Assembly (NCBI GenBank): GCA_963693315.1
Contig: OY856186.1
Coordinates: forward strand, 385,438,865-385,502,864
Length of the DNA stretch: 64,000 bases
Origin: Diogma glabrata
Lineage: Eukaryota > Arthropoda > Insecta > Diptera > Cylindrotomidae
Direction of reading: 5' to 3'
Shown here: positions 1-11,609 of the stretch, piece by piece
Layout of the letters: every line of letters starts with the position of its first letter
How positions within the stretch are numbered: the stretch's first letter is position 1
Translations under genes and position numbers: made by a program
The notes under the pieces: generated by a model
Told to the model about the DNA's origin: nothing
Databases searched by the model: none
The model's input: only the letters and a program-made list of their open reading frames with translations

Positions 1-1390
1 ATTTCACAATATTGTCCAAATTCACATTTATGTGTTCGGGAATAGGACCCCTGAAATTTTAATTAAATATTTTTATTCTTGCCTTTCGTTTCATTTAAAA
101 AGATATAGTCTACTAAACAAACACATGACATATATCAACTGTATACATGTAAGTGTCTGTTTACGCGTGTACCATTCTATAGGAGGGATAATGATTATTT
201 TCCGTTCAGCCTGAAAAGGATATTATCAACTAGTATATTTCTCTATATTGTAGAAAGTATTCGATGTTCCGAAGGGTTCCGATGTTTTACATGAATAAAA
301 AAATCGATGTATTTTTTAAGTGGACACCCCTGTACATCTAATTTTGTCATTTATTTTCTTATTTCTGTTTCTTTGGATCATCGTGTTGTATTAATGCAAA
401 ATTTTTTAGTTTTTAGTTCGTTTTCAATAAAAGTGTGTTTTTTAATATTTTTTATCATTTATTATAATGATAGTGTTCGGTCATGCATAATTATAAAATA
501 TATTCGGATCGTATTAACTGCAAATATCATACCGTCGAAACATCATATGGTCGAAAAAGCGAAATACCATAAAAAATCACAGTTTCGAAATATTATAAAG
601 TCGAAAATATTTGATAATTTACTTGCTACTTTTTGTGTTGAGTTTATAGTTTGGCGGCCGACCGTAGGAAGGCAAACGTTTAATTTTTGTTATAAATATG
701 AAATTAATGCACCAAACTTTTTATAAATATGAGGTAATACATTTTCTGAAATTAATTTTATTGAAATAAACTAAAATGAATGATGTTTTGAACAAATTCA
801 TAATCTCATGTTATGTTACATTACTGCCGACGTAAAGATATGAAATTTACTTTACTGCCGCAGTAAAAATATGAAATTTGCTTTACTGCCGTCCTAAAAG
901 TAAGAATGTTATTTTACTACTGCCATTAAAAAAAATTAAAATGGCGTTAATTTACAGCCGCTTCGATTATAAGTAAAAAAGTAAGACTTTAACTTACTCC
1001 CTAGCGGCAGAAAAGTTAAACTTTACAGCCGTTTGCCGAAAAAATAAATTATTATATAGTGATTTTACCGCACTCCGAAAACAAAAGTTAAAAATTTGAG
1101 GCTCAAAAAATATTATGCAAAACCGAACCGAACTTCTATCGCAAAATATAAATTTACCCCTAAGACACAAAACAATTTTATCAAAAATGTAAACGAAAAC
1201 GAAACAAAACAAAAAGCGTAAACTAACTTTGACATTTAAAATCAAAATTGATTTTTTTCATGATAAATGAGTGCGTTTAATTCTGTACGACTGACTGAAA
1301 AAAATATGATTTTTATTATCACATTTGCTCGACCGAACACTGAACGAGTGTGAGTTGTTTATTAAATTGAAGTAAAAGTACAGTACTGTT
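1..1390. other. Non-coding, AT-rich, probably intron of the 5-HT1 gene
   Basis: No convincing exon is seen on either strand. Open frames here are short and look like random AT-rich frames. Around 822-930 a roughly 44-bp motif (ttactgccg followed by a run ending in atgaaattt) is repeated two to three times in decayed form, with related 'acagccg' pieces up to 1035, which suggests an old small repeat. Because the downstream receptor exon starts at a splice acceptor, this stretch is most simply read as intron. Confidence 0.5.
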
Positions 1391-1654
1391 GATCTGATGA
1401 TCTGATGATTTGATGATCTGATGATCTGATGCTCTGATTATCTGAAGATCTGATGATCTGATGATCTGATGATATGATGATCTGATGATCTGATGATCTG
1501 ATGATCTGATGATCTGATGATCTGATGATCTGATGATCTAATGATCTGATGATCTGATGATCTGATGATCTGATGATCTGATGATCTGATGATCTGATGA
1601 TCTGATGATCTGATGAACTGATGATCTGATGAACTGATGATATGATGATCTGAT
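1391..1654. repeat. Octanucleotide tandem array (GATCTGAT)n
   Basis: About 33 head-to-tail copies of the 8-bp unit GATCTGAT. Only scattered single-base variants are seen (for example GATTTGAT, GATATGAT, GAACTGAT) and no phase slips. It sits about 150 bp upstream of the receptor exon acceptor, so probably in that gene's last intron. Each unit contains a GATC site. Its purity suggests recent expansion. Confidence 0.95.
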
Positions 1655-1807
1655 CATATGATATATATTCAGCACAGCGGATAAAACTTCAATAAAAATT
1701 AGCTATAATCTCTGAGTTTATGATTTCGAAACGATCAATTTATATTAAATATCACAAAAACTCTTATTGTTCAAAAAATGTATGTTTTATTTTTTCTTTA
1801 CTTTCAG

Positions 1808-2467
1808 GCACCATCCTCATCACAAAGTCCACCAGAAAGCTCAGAAGCACCATTACAAATAAAAACCGTTTCACATCAAGTATCCGCAAAGCAAATAGAG
1901 AAATCAAATTTAAATAATATTGAGCATAAAACAACAACTTCTAGTCCAAGAATTGATAAAGCTCAACTAAGTTTAATAGTAAAAAGTCATAATCCAAATC
2001 AAAATAATAATAATCAAAATACAAATAATCAAATATCAACTAGTCAAGTAACAACACCAATACCACAATCACATCAACCACATAATCAACAAACAACAGT
2101 AGGAACGCCACAAGCAACAAGTGGTATTGTGTCAAGTATATCAAATCCACAATCACAAGTAACAAAACGAAAAGAAACATTGGAAGCGAAACGTGAACGT
2201 AAAGCTGCAAAAACGTTAGCGATTATAACAGGAGCTTTTGTAATATGTTGGCTGCCGTTTTTTTTAATGGCATTATTGCTACCGTTATGCGCATCATGTT
2301 ATATAAATGATTCAATAGCATCTTTATTTTTATGGTTGGGTTATTTTAATTCAACGTTGAATCCTGTTATCTATACAATATTTAGCCCAGAATTTCGACA
2401 AGCATTTAAAAGAATTTTATTTGGAGCACATCGTTCTAGTAACTACTATAGAGGAAGTCGATTTTAA
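1808..2467 (+). CDS. 5-HT1: 5-HT1-type serotonin receptor, 3'-terminal coding exon
   Basis: The exon encodes the C-terminal 219 residues of a class A amine GPCR and starts in phase 0 just after a pyrimidine-rich acceptor (ctttcag ending at 1807). Residues 1-120 are a low-complexity N/Q/S/T-rich third intracellular loop. A basic KRERKAAKTL segment leads into TM6 (about 136-160, with CWLPFF), then a short loop with cysteines, then TM7 (about 171-192) with the NPVIY (NPxxY) motif, and a short tail beginning FSPEFRQAFKRILFG. The KRERKAAKTLAIITGAF, FLWLGYFNSTLNPVIY and FSPEFRQAFKRILFG blocks match insect 5-HT1A/5-HT1B receptors as I know them. These are Gi-coupled plasma-membrane receptors for serotonin. 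A 1A/1B assignment is not possible from this exon alone. The earlier exons with TM1-5 lie outside the window. Confidence 0.87.
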   Translation, partial: APSSSQSPPESSEAPLQIKTVSHQVSAKQIEKSNLNNIEHKTTTSSPRIDKAQLSLIVKSHNPNQNNNNQNTNNQISTSQVTTPIPQSHQPHNQQTTVGTPQATSGIVSSISNPQSQVTKRKETLEAKRERKAAKTLAIITGAFVICWLPFFLMALLLPLCASCYINDSIASLFLWLGYFNSTLNPVIYTIFSPEFRQAFKRILFGAHRSSNYYRGSRF

Positions 2468-4079
2468 GACGAAAATTTGTTATTTCTTTTTCTAACTCTA
2501 ACTTTAATAGCAATTCTTAACAGCAATCTTTATATTAGAATTTTTATTTCGTTGGGCCCCAATGTTTTTACAGTGAAATTAATGTATTTTTTTTATTAAA
2601 GGTTAGGCATGTTTAGTGTTAATTATATTATATTATAAAATAACGTCTTTGAACACCGGAAGATACCACCCCAACTTGGATTAAGGATTCTAAATTAATA
2701 GAAACTACGATTATTTATTCTAATGTTATGTTTATGATGTGCAAATTGTATAAACCCAGCTGGCCAGCTACCATATGTTCAGAGAGATTTATTCGTTTCT
2801 ATGCGTAGCTTATTTTCAATTTTTAACATTCACTATGCAATCCAAAGTGTAATAGTAAATTTGATTCTAATTTTAGTTTTCACATCGGCAATTATAAACA
2901 AAATCTCATGGATCCGACATCTATGGTCGAGGTTTAAAATTTAATATTGTGTGTTGTACTTATGTATCGATAGCTGTCGATAGACTTTTGTGAGTTTATC
3001 AATTATAAATGCGTATCGAGGGCTAAAGTCCGTGAATGTTAACCATCCGTTATTAGCTTCGAATATCTGCCGCTCGATTATATCTGATCTATTGCGAAGT
3101 AATCTGATCTTAGAACGTCACCTCATACTAAGATTAAGAACTCCAGAATAATAATATTTAGACAATCAAAGAAAATACGCAAAGACTTAATATCATAGAT
3201 ATTGACTAGAAATCCTGCATCCAACCTCAAAACATATGGCGTAGACTAAAAATCAACTTAAGTTGAAGTCTTTCAAATACTGAATATGCGTTTATAATCT
3301 TACATAAAAGCGGCGGAGTAAAAACCTGGTATTTTCTGCTGAAATTTTAGTATCGTCCATTGTATAAGGTCAATTTGAAACACAAAATACCCTGCTGGTC
3401 CCGCAAATGGGCCATACTTTCTTATCAGCCTCGAATTTAAAGTGAACCAGCAAGTGCAGTAAAATCAAGTGCACTTGGACGCACAAGCCATTCGGTATAC
3501 ATTTTTTCACATGCAAATCAGTTGGTTTTTCAACAGGGTTAGGCAGCGTCTCATGAATCTTTTATAAGATCATTAAAAATATTTAGGTGGAAGTAAAAAA
3601 CTCGAAATTATTATCAAGAACTAATTACTTTAAAATAGTTTCTCAGGCTTTAAAGTTATTAAAGTTAAAAACAAACAGATGTTCGAGATACCATTCCCCC
3701 ACACTTTTGGAATGTAGAATTACAATAGTATTTCGAAAAATAAACAGTTGTTTGAACTACCTCTTGCAAATAGTATCATGCAACAATACTGAAATTCGGA
3801 TGCTCTCATCTAAAGAATACTTCACCTAGGTATGCTGCGGCTTGGCTCAGTAGAAGGGAGTAAGGGTGTTTGTAAGGAGCATTCAAAAAAATCACTTCCA
3901 AAATAAGTGTAGACCTAAAGTACATTACTGAAACCAGGAAACAAATCATAAGCTTCTTGTTGTGTTGACACTCTTCGTCTTCTTCTTCTTTAATATCATT
4001 TTTGTAATTATTAACTTTAATACAAACTTTTTCATACATCAATTTCACTGTAACTATTTTCTATTCTATAAAATCACAA
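2468..4079. other. Receptor 3' UTR followed by intergenic DNA
   Basis: The first part presumably holds the receptor 3' UTR, but I could not place its polyadenylation site. Beyond about 2.7 kb there are only short open frames without recognisable domains or repeats. Confidence 0.45.
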
Positions 4080-5480
4080 TCAAAACTTAATTCAGTCTTT
4101 TGTTATATTTTAATAAAAAAAATTTCAATCAAATCTAAATAGCTATCTTGAAAAATAACAACTTAATTATAAATATAATAAACATATATAAAGTTAAAAT
4201 TGTTAATAATTTTGTTAGAAAAATGTAAAATAAGATATACGTATTATTTTTAATAAAAAAAATAATGAATGTAATATAAAAATAAATATAAAAAATTTAT
4301 AAATTTGTAAAGGTACAAGCTTTATATACAAATAATTATAATTTAACAAAAACAACAAACAAAATATGTTATAATAAGAAAACTTAATAATAATTGGAAA
4401 GATGTCATACGAATCAAACTTCTTAATATAAATCTTAAATAATAATATACATATAATATTAAAATTTTTATTAGAGTTTCTAATTTAAATAATAAAAAAA
4501 TAATTCTCTTATTTAAATTAGAAGTTGCCGACTCTCAATAAAAATTTTTTTAAAAAAATCGAATATTTATCATATTAAAATTAAATAAATTAAAAATATT
4601 TAATTCTTAATTATTACAATAAAAAAACTATCTAATTCATAATATGTTTATTTAATTTTCGATTACAACGAGTTTTACTCAATTAAATTTTTATTGTAAT
4701 AATTATAATACGAATTTTTATTGAAAAATATTTTTAAATTAAACAGATCTGTATATTTAAAATAAAAAAAACAATGATTTTAATTTATTTAATTTTAAAT
4801 TTTTTGTTTTTATTTTTTAAAAGTAATATGAGATATGGTTAAAATGTTTCCTATATATTCTGTATAAATAACAAAATAAATTAAATATTTCATATTTTGA
4901 ACGTTAACGTAAATAGTTATAATAACAATTTTATTTTTATGTAAAACTTTGTGCCAAATTATTTTGTAAAAAAAATACTCGTTTGCTCATCATTTTAAAA
5001 ATCTCAATTAATTTTATATTTTACAATCTTGTGATAAATTATAAATGACGCTAATATAAAATAAGATATCATAATTGAATCTAAATAAAAAATATCTAAC
5101 AAAAGCAAATAAAATTAAATTTATAGCAAAAATATTTATTACGTAAGATTTTAGAAAATAAGATTAATAATAATTATATTCATAAACTTCTTCGATTATA
5201 CTCGTAATAATAATAAAATAAAATTATACAAATAAGAAATTATATATATATATATTTTGTTGAATGATGCATAATTTAGAATAAAATAAATTTAAATGTA
5301 AATTATTATTAAAAAATAAAAAAAATGTTATCGATTATTAATAAAATATAATTAATATTACTGTTTGTATAATAATAATTGTAAATTAAAGATATAGTAA
5401 ATCATATGGTATATATAAATTATAAAAAGTATAAAAGGAAATAATAAAAGTGTGTTAGGAATTAATTGTTGATATTGTTA
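4080..5480. other. Extremely AT-rich spacer
   Basis: Almost uninterrupted A/T runs with hardly any G or C, no open frame of note and no clear tandem period. It is visibly more AT-rich than its surroundings. I see no gene or transposon signature in it. Confidence 0.6.
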
Positions 5481-6617
5481 TTTTACTTTTTAATAATATT
5501 TGTACTATTATCCTTGGAAAGCGATATGAGAATTTGCCGAGAAATTTCGATTCAAAGAGAACATATTCTTCGTTTATTATTGTATGTAATTTAAAGAGTT
5601 CTTTTTTTATAATATATTGCATTTTTTTATTATCCTATTTTGGATTTTTTACTAAGTGAGCGTTTTTCTTTTCTTTATCATTGCTTAGTTCACCTTTAGT
5701 TATAGTTTACTTCTTACTTACTTTTATCGATTTATTATTTCTGTTTTAAATCCTATGCCTTCTCTAAATTTTAAGATAAATATTGCTTTTTTAACTTAAT
5801 CCAAATATTTAATATTCGTAACATTACCCCCTACTTAAATGTGTTGGTCATAGTGAAAATATCTGATCAAGGAGCTGACTCAAATAGACCTGTCGCTGGT
5901 GGCTTCGCTTGAATATCAGATGACTACAAAGTGTATACAATCATTTTCACATAACGCCCTCTGCAAGGCTGGGCCTCAATTTTCACCTCACACAAATAAC
6001 AACATACAACGGGCATATATACTATAATGAAAAAAGTTCCTCGAGACCTTCCAAGCTTACCAACAACACAGAAAAAAAGACCTGAAACACAAAGAGAAAC
6101 TATATGTGTTATTATGGTTCTCCATATTATTCACTGTTTGTGTGCTTTTGCCACTTTTGAATTAAAATGCAATAATTTTAAATTTTATATTTTATTAATA
6201 ATAATATAAACTTCAACTTCTTTAAAATTAAGGAGGGCCCAGCGTGCTTCGCTACGTTTATAAATAAAGTTTTTGCGTAGACATTTTGTTGACGTAGAAG
6301 TAATGATTTCAAAAATGGTAGTGAGAAATGATAGCATAATTTTCAAATTTTATTTTTAAAAATATAGGAAATCCCGTGACCGAAATTCGGTCATACATGA
6401 AAATTTTATATTTTATTTTATATATTAATAGACAATTGAAACAGCAATTATTATCAAAAACAAATATTCAAATATGTTTAACGATGAAAATAATAAAACT
6501 GAGTGGCAACTTCAGCCTCAATATGAAATTAAAAACACGCATATTGAGGCAAAAGCAAACGCACAGACACTCATACTCATAAATGAGGAAAAGGTTTTTG
6601 AGAAAAGTGAGAAGAAA
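5481..6617. other. Intergenic DNA, no gene recognised
   Basis: Contains short open frames only. The stretch just left of the helicase stop codon at 6618 should be the 3' untranslated part of the Helitron-like relic, since that gene reads on the minus strand. A GC-richer patch at 6232-6254 has a weak 4-bp stem that could be a decayed Helitron 3' hairpin, but it lacks a recognisable terminus. Confidence 0.4.
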
Positions 6618-6766
6618 TCAGGTAACAATGACTTCTGGGAAGACGATATTTTTTGTGAAAACTCTATCATCGTTGAACAAATGACCTTGGTCAGATGTAT
6701 CATAAATATAATATTTCAAACATTCAAATGCACGCACTCTACTTGCAGCAACATACAATTGACCAT
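6618..6766 (-). pseudogene. PIF1-like Helitron helicase relic, C-terminal fragment
   Basis: Read on the minus strand this piece encodes HGQLYVAASRVRAFECL, the conserved C-terminal PIF1/RecD-type helicase motif of Helitron Rep-Hel proteins, followed by YDTSDQ, a tail with FTKNIVFPEV and a stop at 6618-6620. It is separated from the rest of the helicase by a 274-bp MITE (6767-7040). Removing the MITE and one CAT duplication leaves THGQLY at the join. The preceding block (ending NGTRMRVTC) reads in a different frame, and roughly 80 residues usually found between these motifs are absent, so the gene was already deleted. Function in an intact element would be DNA unwinding during rolling-circle transposition. 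Confidence 0.8.
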
Positions 6767-7040
6767 GGTAGCGATTTTGTACCATTATCTCTCTTGTTAT
6801 TTCTCTAGTGTAGAGAATTATCTCTCCTGGGGAAAACTAAAAAAAAGTCTACATACCCACACTCAAATTTCCCCTCAAGATAAATTCAAATACAATACAA
6901 ATCGAACCAATCACGACGTGACATTTATGGACACGTGATATATTTACAATTTAAATGAATCAATCAAAGACAATTGTATATATTACAATTTATCTCTCCT
7001 TTTATTTCTCTAGGAGAGATAATGGTACAAAATCGCTACC
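6767..7040. mobile_element. 274-bp MITE with 27-bp terminal inverted repeats
   Basis: The left end 6767-6793 (GGTAGCGATTTTGTACC...) is the exact reverse complement of 7014-7040, a 27-bp perfect TIR. The flanks share CAT on both sides (6764-6766 and 7041-7043), a likely 3-bp target duplication. There is no coding capacity. It interrupts the helicase relic just before its HGQLY motif. Superfamily is uncertain; a 3-bp duplication would fit PIF/Harbinger, though the target is not the usual TWA. Confidence 0.8.
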
Positions 7041-7327
7041 CATGTGTGAATACAGGTTACACGCATTCGTGTTCCATTTACTAATGCTTGACCTGTATTT
7101 AAATTACGTATGAGGAGAACAATGCAATTCACTTTCAAAACTAATTTATGAGGTGGCAAACCTCCTAGACTCAATTTATTTAAAAATTCTATTGGAGAAT
7201 TGTTCTGCTCACGAATGTCATCACAAACAACTTTATCAAAACTAAAATATGCTTTCTCCTCTCCTGGCATAATACTCAAGATTTTAGAATTGATTTCATT
7301 GCAATCATTATTTTTGAGGGCTAAAAT
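7041..7327 (-). pseudogene. PIF1-like Helitron helicase relic, middle fragment
   Basis: On the minus strand this continues directly from the block beyond the copia insertion. The reading ILALKNND...INSKIL..MPGEEK matches the Helitron helicase region after the third motif, then LNKLSLGGLPPHKLVLKV and LIRNLNTGQALVNGTRM, the conserved 'LN...GL.NGTR' segment. Its upstream edge carries one AAAAT copy of the copia target duplication (7323-7327), and deleting copia restores an open frame at this point (VI joined to LALKNND). It is therefore an older gene later disrupted by copia. Confidence 0.82.
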
Positions 7328-7550
7328 TGTTGAGATTTGAATTAATTAATAAAAGATTTTACCAATGAAATACTTAGTTTTATTGTTAACAACGTGAAGG
7401 TTCCATTTTACAATGTTTTATATATTTATGACATTACATTTTTTTGTGTGTTTACACCGTTTTTGTTTTAAGGTGTGTTCTCATTTTAGCACATTATTAT
7501 TTTTAAGACTGCGTTCACAAGTAAACAATTACTTTGAATATATTTCAACA
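7328..7550 (-). repeat. copia 3' LTR
   Basis: A 223-bp LTR bounded by TGTTG and CAACA. It is identical to the 5' LTR except that it lacks 'CT' within the run near 7471. The adjoining 7551-7560 reads as a polypurine tract on the minus strand, the expected plus-strand primer. Confidence 0.96.
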
Positions 7551-7721
7551 CTTTCTCTTAATTGTTTATTTATGAAGCAATTTACAACGATTTTAAGTTA
7601 ATATATTTCAATTCAATTAATTTCTTAAGTTTTAGGTTTTTTTTAATTTTGATTTTAAACTAAACAGTTTTCAATAAAATTTTAAATTTAACAATTACAA
7701 TTTATATATATATATATAGTT

Positions 7722-10700
7722 TTATGACATTAAAAGATTTTTAAATTTTTCAAATTTATTATAATTTAAAGGTTTTGTTAGTATGTCAGCTAATTGATCT
7801 TCTGTTGAACAATAAAATACTTTAACTACGCCTTCTTTCAATTTTTCATTTATGAAGTGATATTTGACGTCTATGTGTTTGCTTCTTCGACTAAAAGAAT
7901 TTGTCTTCATTATTTTGATTGCGCTTTGATTGTCAGCGTATAATTTTACTTCAATTGTCTCATTTATTAGTTCTTCTATTAGTTTTTTTAGATAAACGAT
8001 TTCTCTACAACATTCTGCTGCTGCTATATATTCGGCCTCTGTACTTGATAGAGACACAATCTGTTGTTTACGTGAACACCAACTAATTGCTCCTCCGCAA
8101 AATAAAATTACGTAACCGGTTGTGCTTTTTCTGGTATTTACGTCACCCGCAAAATCTGAATCACAATAGGCCTGTATTTCATAAGTGTTTGTTGCTGAAT
8201 AAGTTACGCCTTTGTTTAAGCTTCCTTTTAAATATTTTAATATCTGTTTTATGTTCTGAATATCTCTTCGTTCATATTTTTCTATGAATCTACTACCGTA
8301 GTTCACAGCGTATGATAGATCAGGACGTGTTTTTGTTGTCAAATATAACAAACTTCCTATGGTTTCTCTATATGGAAATTTGTCATTCTCAAAATTTTTA
8401 GGTTGAGTTTCAGTATTATCAGTTTGATTGTTTGTATTAACTGATATAGGAATTTTTGATATTTTCGCGTCACTCATTTTAAATTTTTGTAAGATATTAT
8501 TACTGTAGTTTTCCTGATGTATCTTTAAAGTATTCTTATGTCTTTCTATTTCAATTCCAATAAACGATTTTGGTTCTTCATGATAAGTTATTTCAAATTC
8601 TTTATTAAGTTCACTTAATAATTTTACTAATTCTGACTTGTTTTCCCCTATTATAAGACCATCGTCAACGTATATTGCTAATATTATGCCGCCATCTTTT
8701 GATTTAAAAACACAGTGTTCAGTTTGTAGTGGAAATAATCCTTTTGTTTTTAAAGAATCTGTAAATGTTTCGTTCCATTTTAGCGGTGCTTGTTTCAACC
8801 CGTACAATGCCTTTTCTAATTTACAAATTTTGGTATTATCTACTTCATAACCTTCTGGTGTTACCATGTACATTTCTTCTTGTAATTTTCCATAAAGGAA
8901 GGCAGTTTTTATATCGAATTTAAATATGAATTTATTTTGTTTTGCAGCAAGTGCGAATATTATTCTTAAGGAACTGTTGTCTACCACTGGACTGTATGTT
9001 TCTTCAAAGTCTATACCAACTTTCTGTTCACATCCCCTTATTACCAATCTTGCTTTGTATCTGCCGTCATCTTTGATTTTGAAAACCCATTTGTTAGTTA
9101 GATATCTTTTGTTAGGTACATTTTCTTTTTCTACGATTGTCCATGTTTTATTTTTTTCTAAAGATTTTTTCTCTTCATCTATTGCCCTTATCCATTTATC
9201 TTTGTCTTCTCCAGTTATTGCCTCTTCATATGTCATTAAAACAAAATCATTAAATTTTTCAGGCATTTTTCTTACTCTTTTAACAGTTTGTTGTTCATTT
9301 TTGTTGTTTTTATCAACGTCATTTTCTTCATTATTGATGCATTCTTCGTTATTTTCATTTTGTTCTTTATCGATATATTCTTCGTTATTTTCATTTTCTT
9401 CTTTATCGATATATTCTTCTCCGTCTAAATTTTTTTCATTAAATTTTATTATTGATGATTGCTCAATTTCTTCTCTTTTATTTTCACTAAATATTACATC
9501 TCTCGCAACTGTTATTGTTTTAGTTTTTGGATCCCACAGTCTATAACCGTTCAAGGAGTAACCAACGAAAATTAGTTTTTTACTTCGTTCTTCTAATTTC
9601 TTTATTGGACCTAAAATTTTGGTATATGCATTACAACCAAATAATTGTAGGTTTGATAAATCCGGTTGTTTATTATTCCATTTTTCAAAAGGTGTTTCAT
9701 TTTGTACCTCAGTTGGACTTCTATTAAGAATGTAAGCTGCAGTTTGAATAGCTTCTCCCCACATAGATTTATCTAATCCTGAATCAAATATTAAAGCTCT
9801 AGCTTTCTCCAATAGTGTACGATTTAATCTTTCAGCTTTTCCATTCAATTGTGGTGAATATGGAATTGTATAGTCTAAAATAATACCTTTTTGTTTACAA
9901 TTTTCTTTAAAAATTTTACTTATATACTCTCCTCCATTATCGCATCTTATTTTCGAAATTTTTAGATTCCATTTGGCCTGTACTTCTCTTATGTAATTTA
10001 TTATTATGTCAGTTACTTCAAATTTATTTTTAATTGGAAATACCATTACAAAATGGGTATAATCGTCCATTATAGTAACGAAATATCTTTTTCCGTTCCA
10101 GGTTTCAATTTCTAATGGACCACAAACGTCCGAGTGTATTATTTCTAATACTCTACTTGCTCGTGTTCTTACTGTATTAAACGGCAAACTGGTTTGTTTT
10201 GATTTTAAACACACTTCACATATTTTTTCCATATTTATAAACTCATTTTTATTAATTTCTATCCCACTGGATTGATTTAATAATTTTTTAATGTTGTCAT
10301 AACTAAGATGACCTAACTTTCGATGCCATTCTTCGATAATATTTTTCTTGGTGTGTGATATCATCACTTGATTATTTTCTTTTAGCATTTTTACGTTAAT
10401 TTCGTATAAGCCGTTCGCTAATTTTTTTCCATAGAAAATTTTCTTTTCATCTTTTAGTATTTCTACCTCGTCCTTTTTAAACTTAACTATACCACTGTTT
10501 TTTGTGATTGCATTTACCGATAACAAATTTTTACTTAGATTCGGAACATATAATACATCTTTTAGAGTTACATTATTAGTTTCAACGATGCCAATACCTT
10601 CGCATTTCATTGACTCATTTTTCTTTGCAACTAGTATTTCAGTATTTGTACTTCTGTAATTTTTAAGGAGTGAAACGTCATTAACCATGTGTGATGTGGA

Positions 10701-11609
10701 ACCAGAATCAATTATCCAATCAGCTTCAATTTCATTAGTTGATACCATGAATGACACTTTTTCATTTTTATCTTTTCGAAAAAAACAATCTTTTTCTAAA
10801 TGATTCATTTTTTTACATATGTTGCACGACCAGTTAGTTTTAACTGAACGCCTGAATTCGTTATTTTTACTTTTAACTTTACAAAATTTTGATATGTGAC
10901 CAAAACCTTCGCAATTGTAACATTTTAACTGCGTATTTTTGCTTTGTCTTTCATTAAATTTACTATTCCAGTTTTTACTTACGCTTTTGAATGCAACTAT
11001 TTCTTCTTGTTTATGTTTGTCTTGAAATCTGATTTCCTCTGCAATTAGTCTACCAGTTAGACTAGTTAATGATTTTTCTTCTTTTGGAGTTGAATCCCAT
11101 GCACTTAAAAAATATTTGTATTTGTCCGGTAAAATTGTTAGTATTTTGGACATTAACATTGATTCATCGATTTCCTTCTGATGTGATTTTAGTTTGTAAA
11201 CCAATCCCTCAAGACGACTAATATTTGTTGCCATATCAGACGATTTATCGAAATTGTAGTTGAAAAAATCTTGTAAAAGAGTCCATTTTTGCTGCTCGTT
11301 ATCCCGATCGAAGATTGTACAAAGTTTGTCGTACATTTGTTTCGCTGTTGTTGAATTTAGGATATGAGTTAGTGGATTTTTTTCTATATTTGTTATGATT
11401 AATTTTTGTGCTCTTGCGTCGCTTCTTAACCATTCATTTTTCTTTTTCTCGTCATCGCAATCCGTTACCTTTCTGTCTCCCGATACAATATCAAACAAAT
11501 TGCTAGCTTTAAATAAAATGTTGATTTGAAATTTCCACATTTGAAAATTACCACCATCTCTTAATTTTTCAATACAGGTTGCGTCTTCTTGTTGTATTGC
11601 CGATGCCAT
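7722..11609 (-). CDS. copia Gag-Pol polyprotein (1295 aa, intact)
   Basis: One uninterrupted frame encodes all copia products in the order Gag, protease, integrase, reverse transcriptase and RNase H. Residues 1-220 are a UBN2-type Gag. CCHC zinc knuckles follow: CYNCEGFGHISKFC (230-243) and CNICKKMNHLEKDC shortly after. The aspartic protease motif is DSGSTSHM (D301). The integrase has an HHCC segment (HRKLGHL...CEVC) and a D,D-E core starting near IHSDVCGPL. The RT starts near KWVFKIK and has the catalytic YVDD at 980-983. RNase H carries YCDSDFAGD and SSTEAEYIAA. Integrase before RT is diagnostic of copia (Pseudoviridae-type) elements. A glutamate/asparagine-rich repeat lies between integrase and RT. 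The start ATG is 291 bp past the 5' LTR. No stop or frameshift is seen, so the element could be functional. Confidence 0.97.
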   Translation of the reverse strand: MASAIQQEDATCIEKLRDGGNFQMWKFQINILFKASNLFDIVSGDRKVTDCDDEKKKNEWLRSDARAQKLIITNIEKNPLTHILNSTTAKQMYDKLCTIFDRDNEQQKWTLLQDFFNYNFDKSSDMATNISRLEGLVYKLKSHQKEIDESMLMSKILTILPDKYKYFLSAWDSTPKEEKSLTSLTGRLIAEEIRFQDKHKQEEIVAFKSVSKNWNSKFNERQSKNTQLKCYNCEGFGHISKFCKVKSKNNEFRRSVKTNWSCNICKKMNHLEKDCFFRKDKNEKVSFMVSTNEIEADWIIDSGSTSHMVNDVSLLKNYRSTNTEILVAKKNESMKCEGIGIVETNNVTLKDVLYVPNLSKNLLSVNAITKNSGIVKFKKDEVEILKDEKKIFYGKKLANGLYEINVKMLKENNQVMISHTKKNIIEEWHRKLGHLSYDNIKKLLNQSSGIEINKNEFINMEKICEVCLKSKQTSLPFNTVRTRASRVLEIIHSDVCGPLEIETWNGKRYFVTIMDDYTHFVMVFPIKNKFEVTDIIINYIREVQAKWNLKISKIRCDNGGEYISKIFKENCKQKGIILDYTIPYSPQLNGKAERLNRTLLEKARALIFDSGLDKSMWGEAIQTAAYILNRSPTEVQNETPFEKWNNKQPDLSNLQLFGCNAYTKILGPIKKLEERSKKLIFVGYSLNGYRLWDPKTKTITVARDVIFSENKREEIEQSSIIKFNEKNLDGEEYIDKEENENNEEYIDKEQNENNEECINNEENDVDKNNKNEQQTVKRVRKMPEKFNDFVLMTYEEAITGEDKDKWIRAIDEEKKSLEKNKTWTIVEKENVPNKRYLTNKWVFKIKDDGRYKARLVIRGCEQKVGIDFEETYSPVVDNSSLRIIFALAAKQNKFIFKFDIKTAFLYGKLQEEMYMVTPEGYEVDNTKICKLEKALYGLKQAPLKWNETFTDSLKTKGLFPLQTEHCVFKSKDGGIILAIYVDDGLIIGENKSELVKLLSELNKEFEITYHEEPKSFIGIEIERHKNTLKIHQENYSNNILQKFKMSDAKISKIPISVNTNNQTDNTETQPKNFENDKFPYRETIGSLLYLTTKTRPDLSYAVNYGSRFIEKYERRDIQNIKQILKYLKGSLNKGVTYSATNTYEIQAYCDSDFAGDVNTRKSTTGYVILFCGGAISWCSRKQQIVSLSSTEAEYIAAAECCREIVYLKKLIEELINETIEVKLYADNQSAIKIMKTNSFSRRSKHIDVKYHFINEKLKEGVVKVFYCSTEDQLADILTKPLNYNKFEKFKNLLMS

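Noticed and set aside
1391..1654. Regular repeats resembling a CRISPR-type array
   Set aside because: The units are contiguous 8-mers with no spacers, in a eukaryotic intron context; it is a simple tandem repeat.
6232..6262. Possible Helitron 3' hairpin downstream of the helicase stop
   Set aside because: The stem is only 4 bp and there is no recognisable CTRR/CTAG-type end, so the boundary cannot be supported.
8926..9546. 206-codon open frame on the plus strand
   Set aside because: It is antisense to the intact copia polyprotein and has no recognisable domain; a shadow frame.
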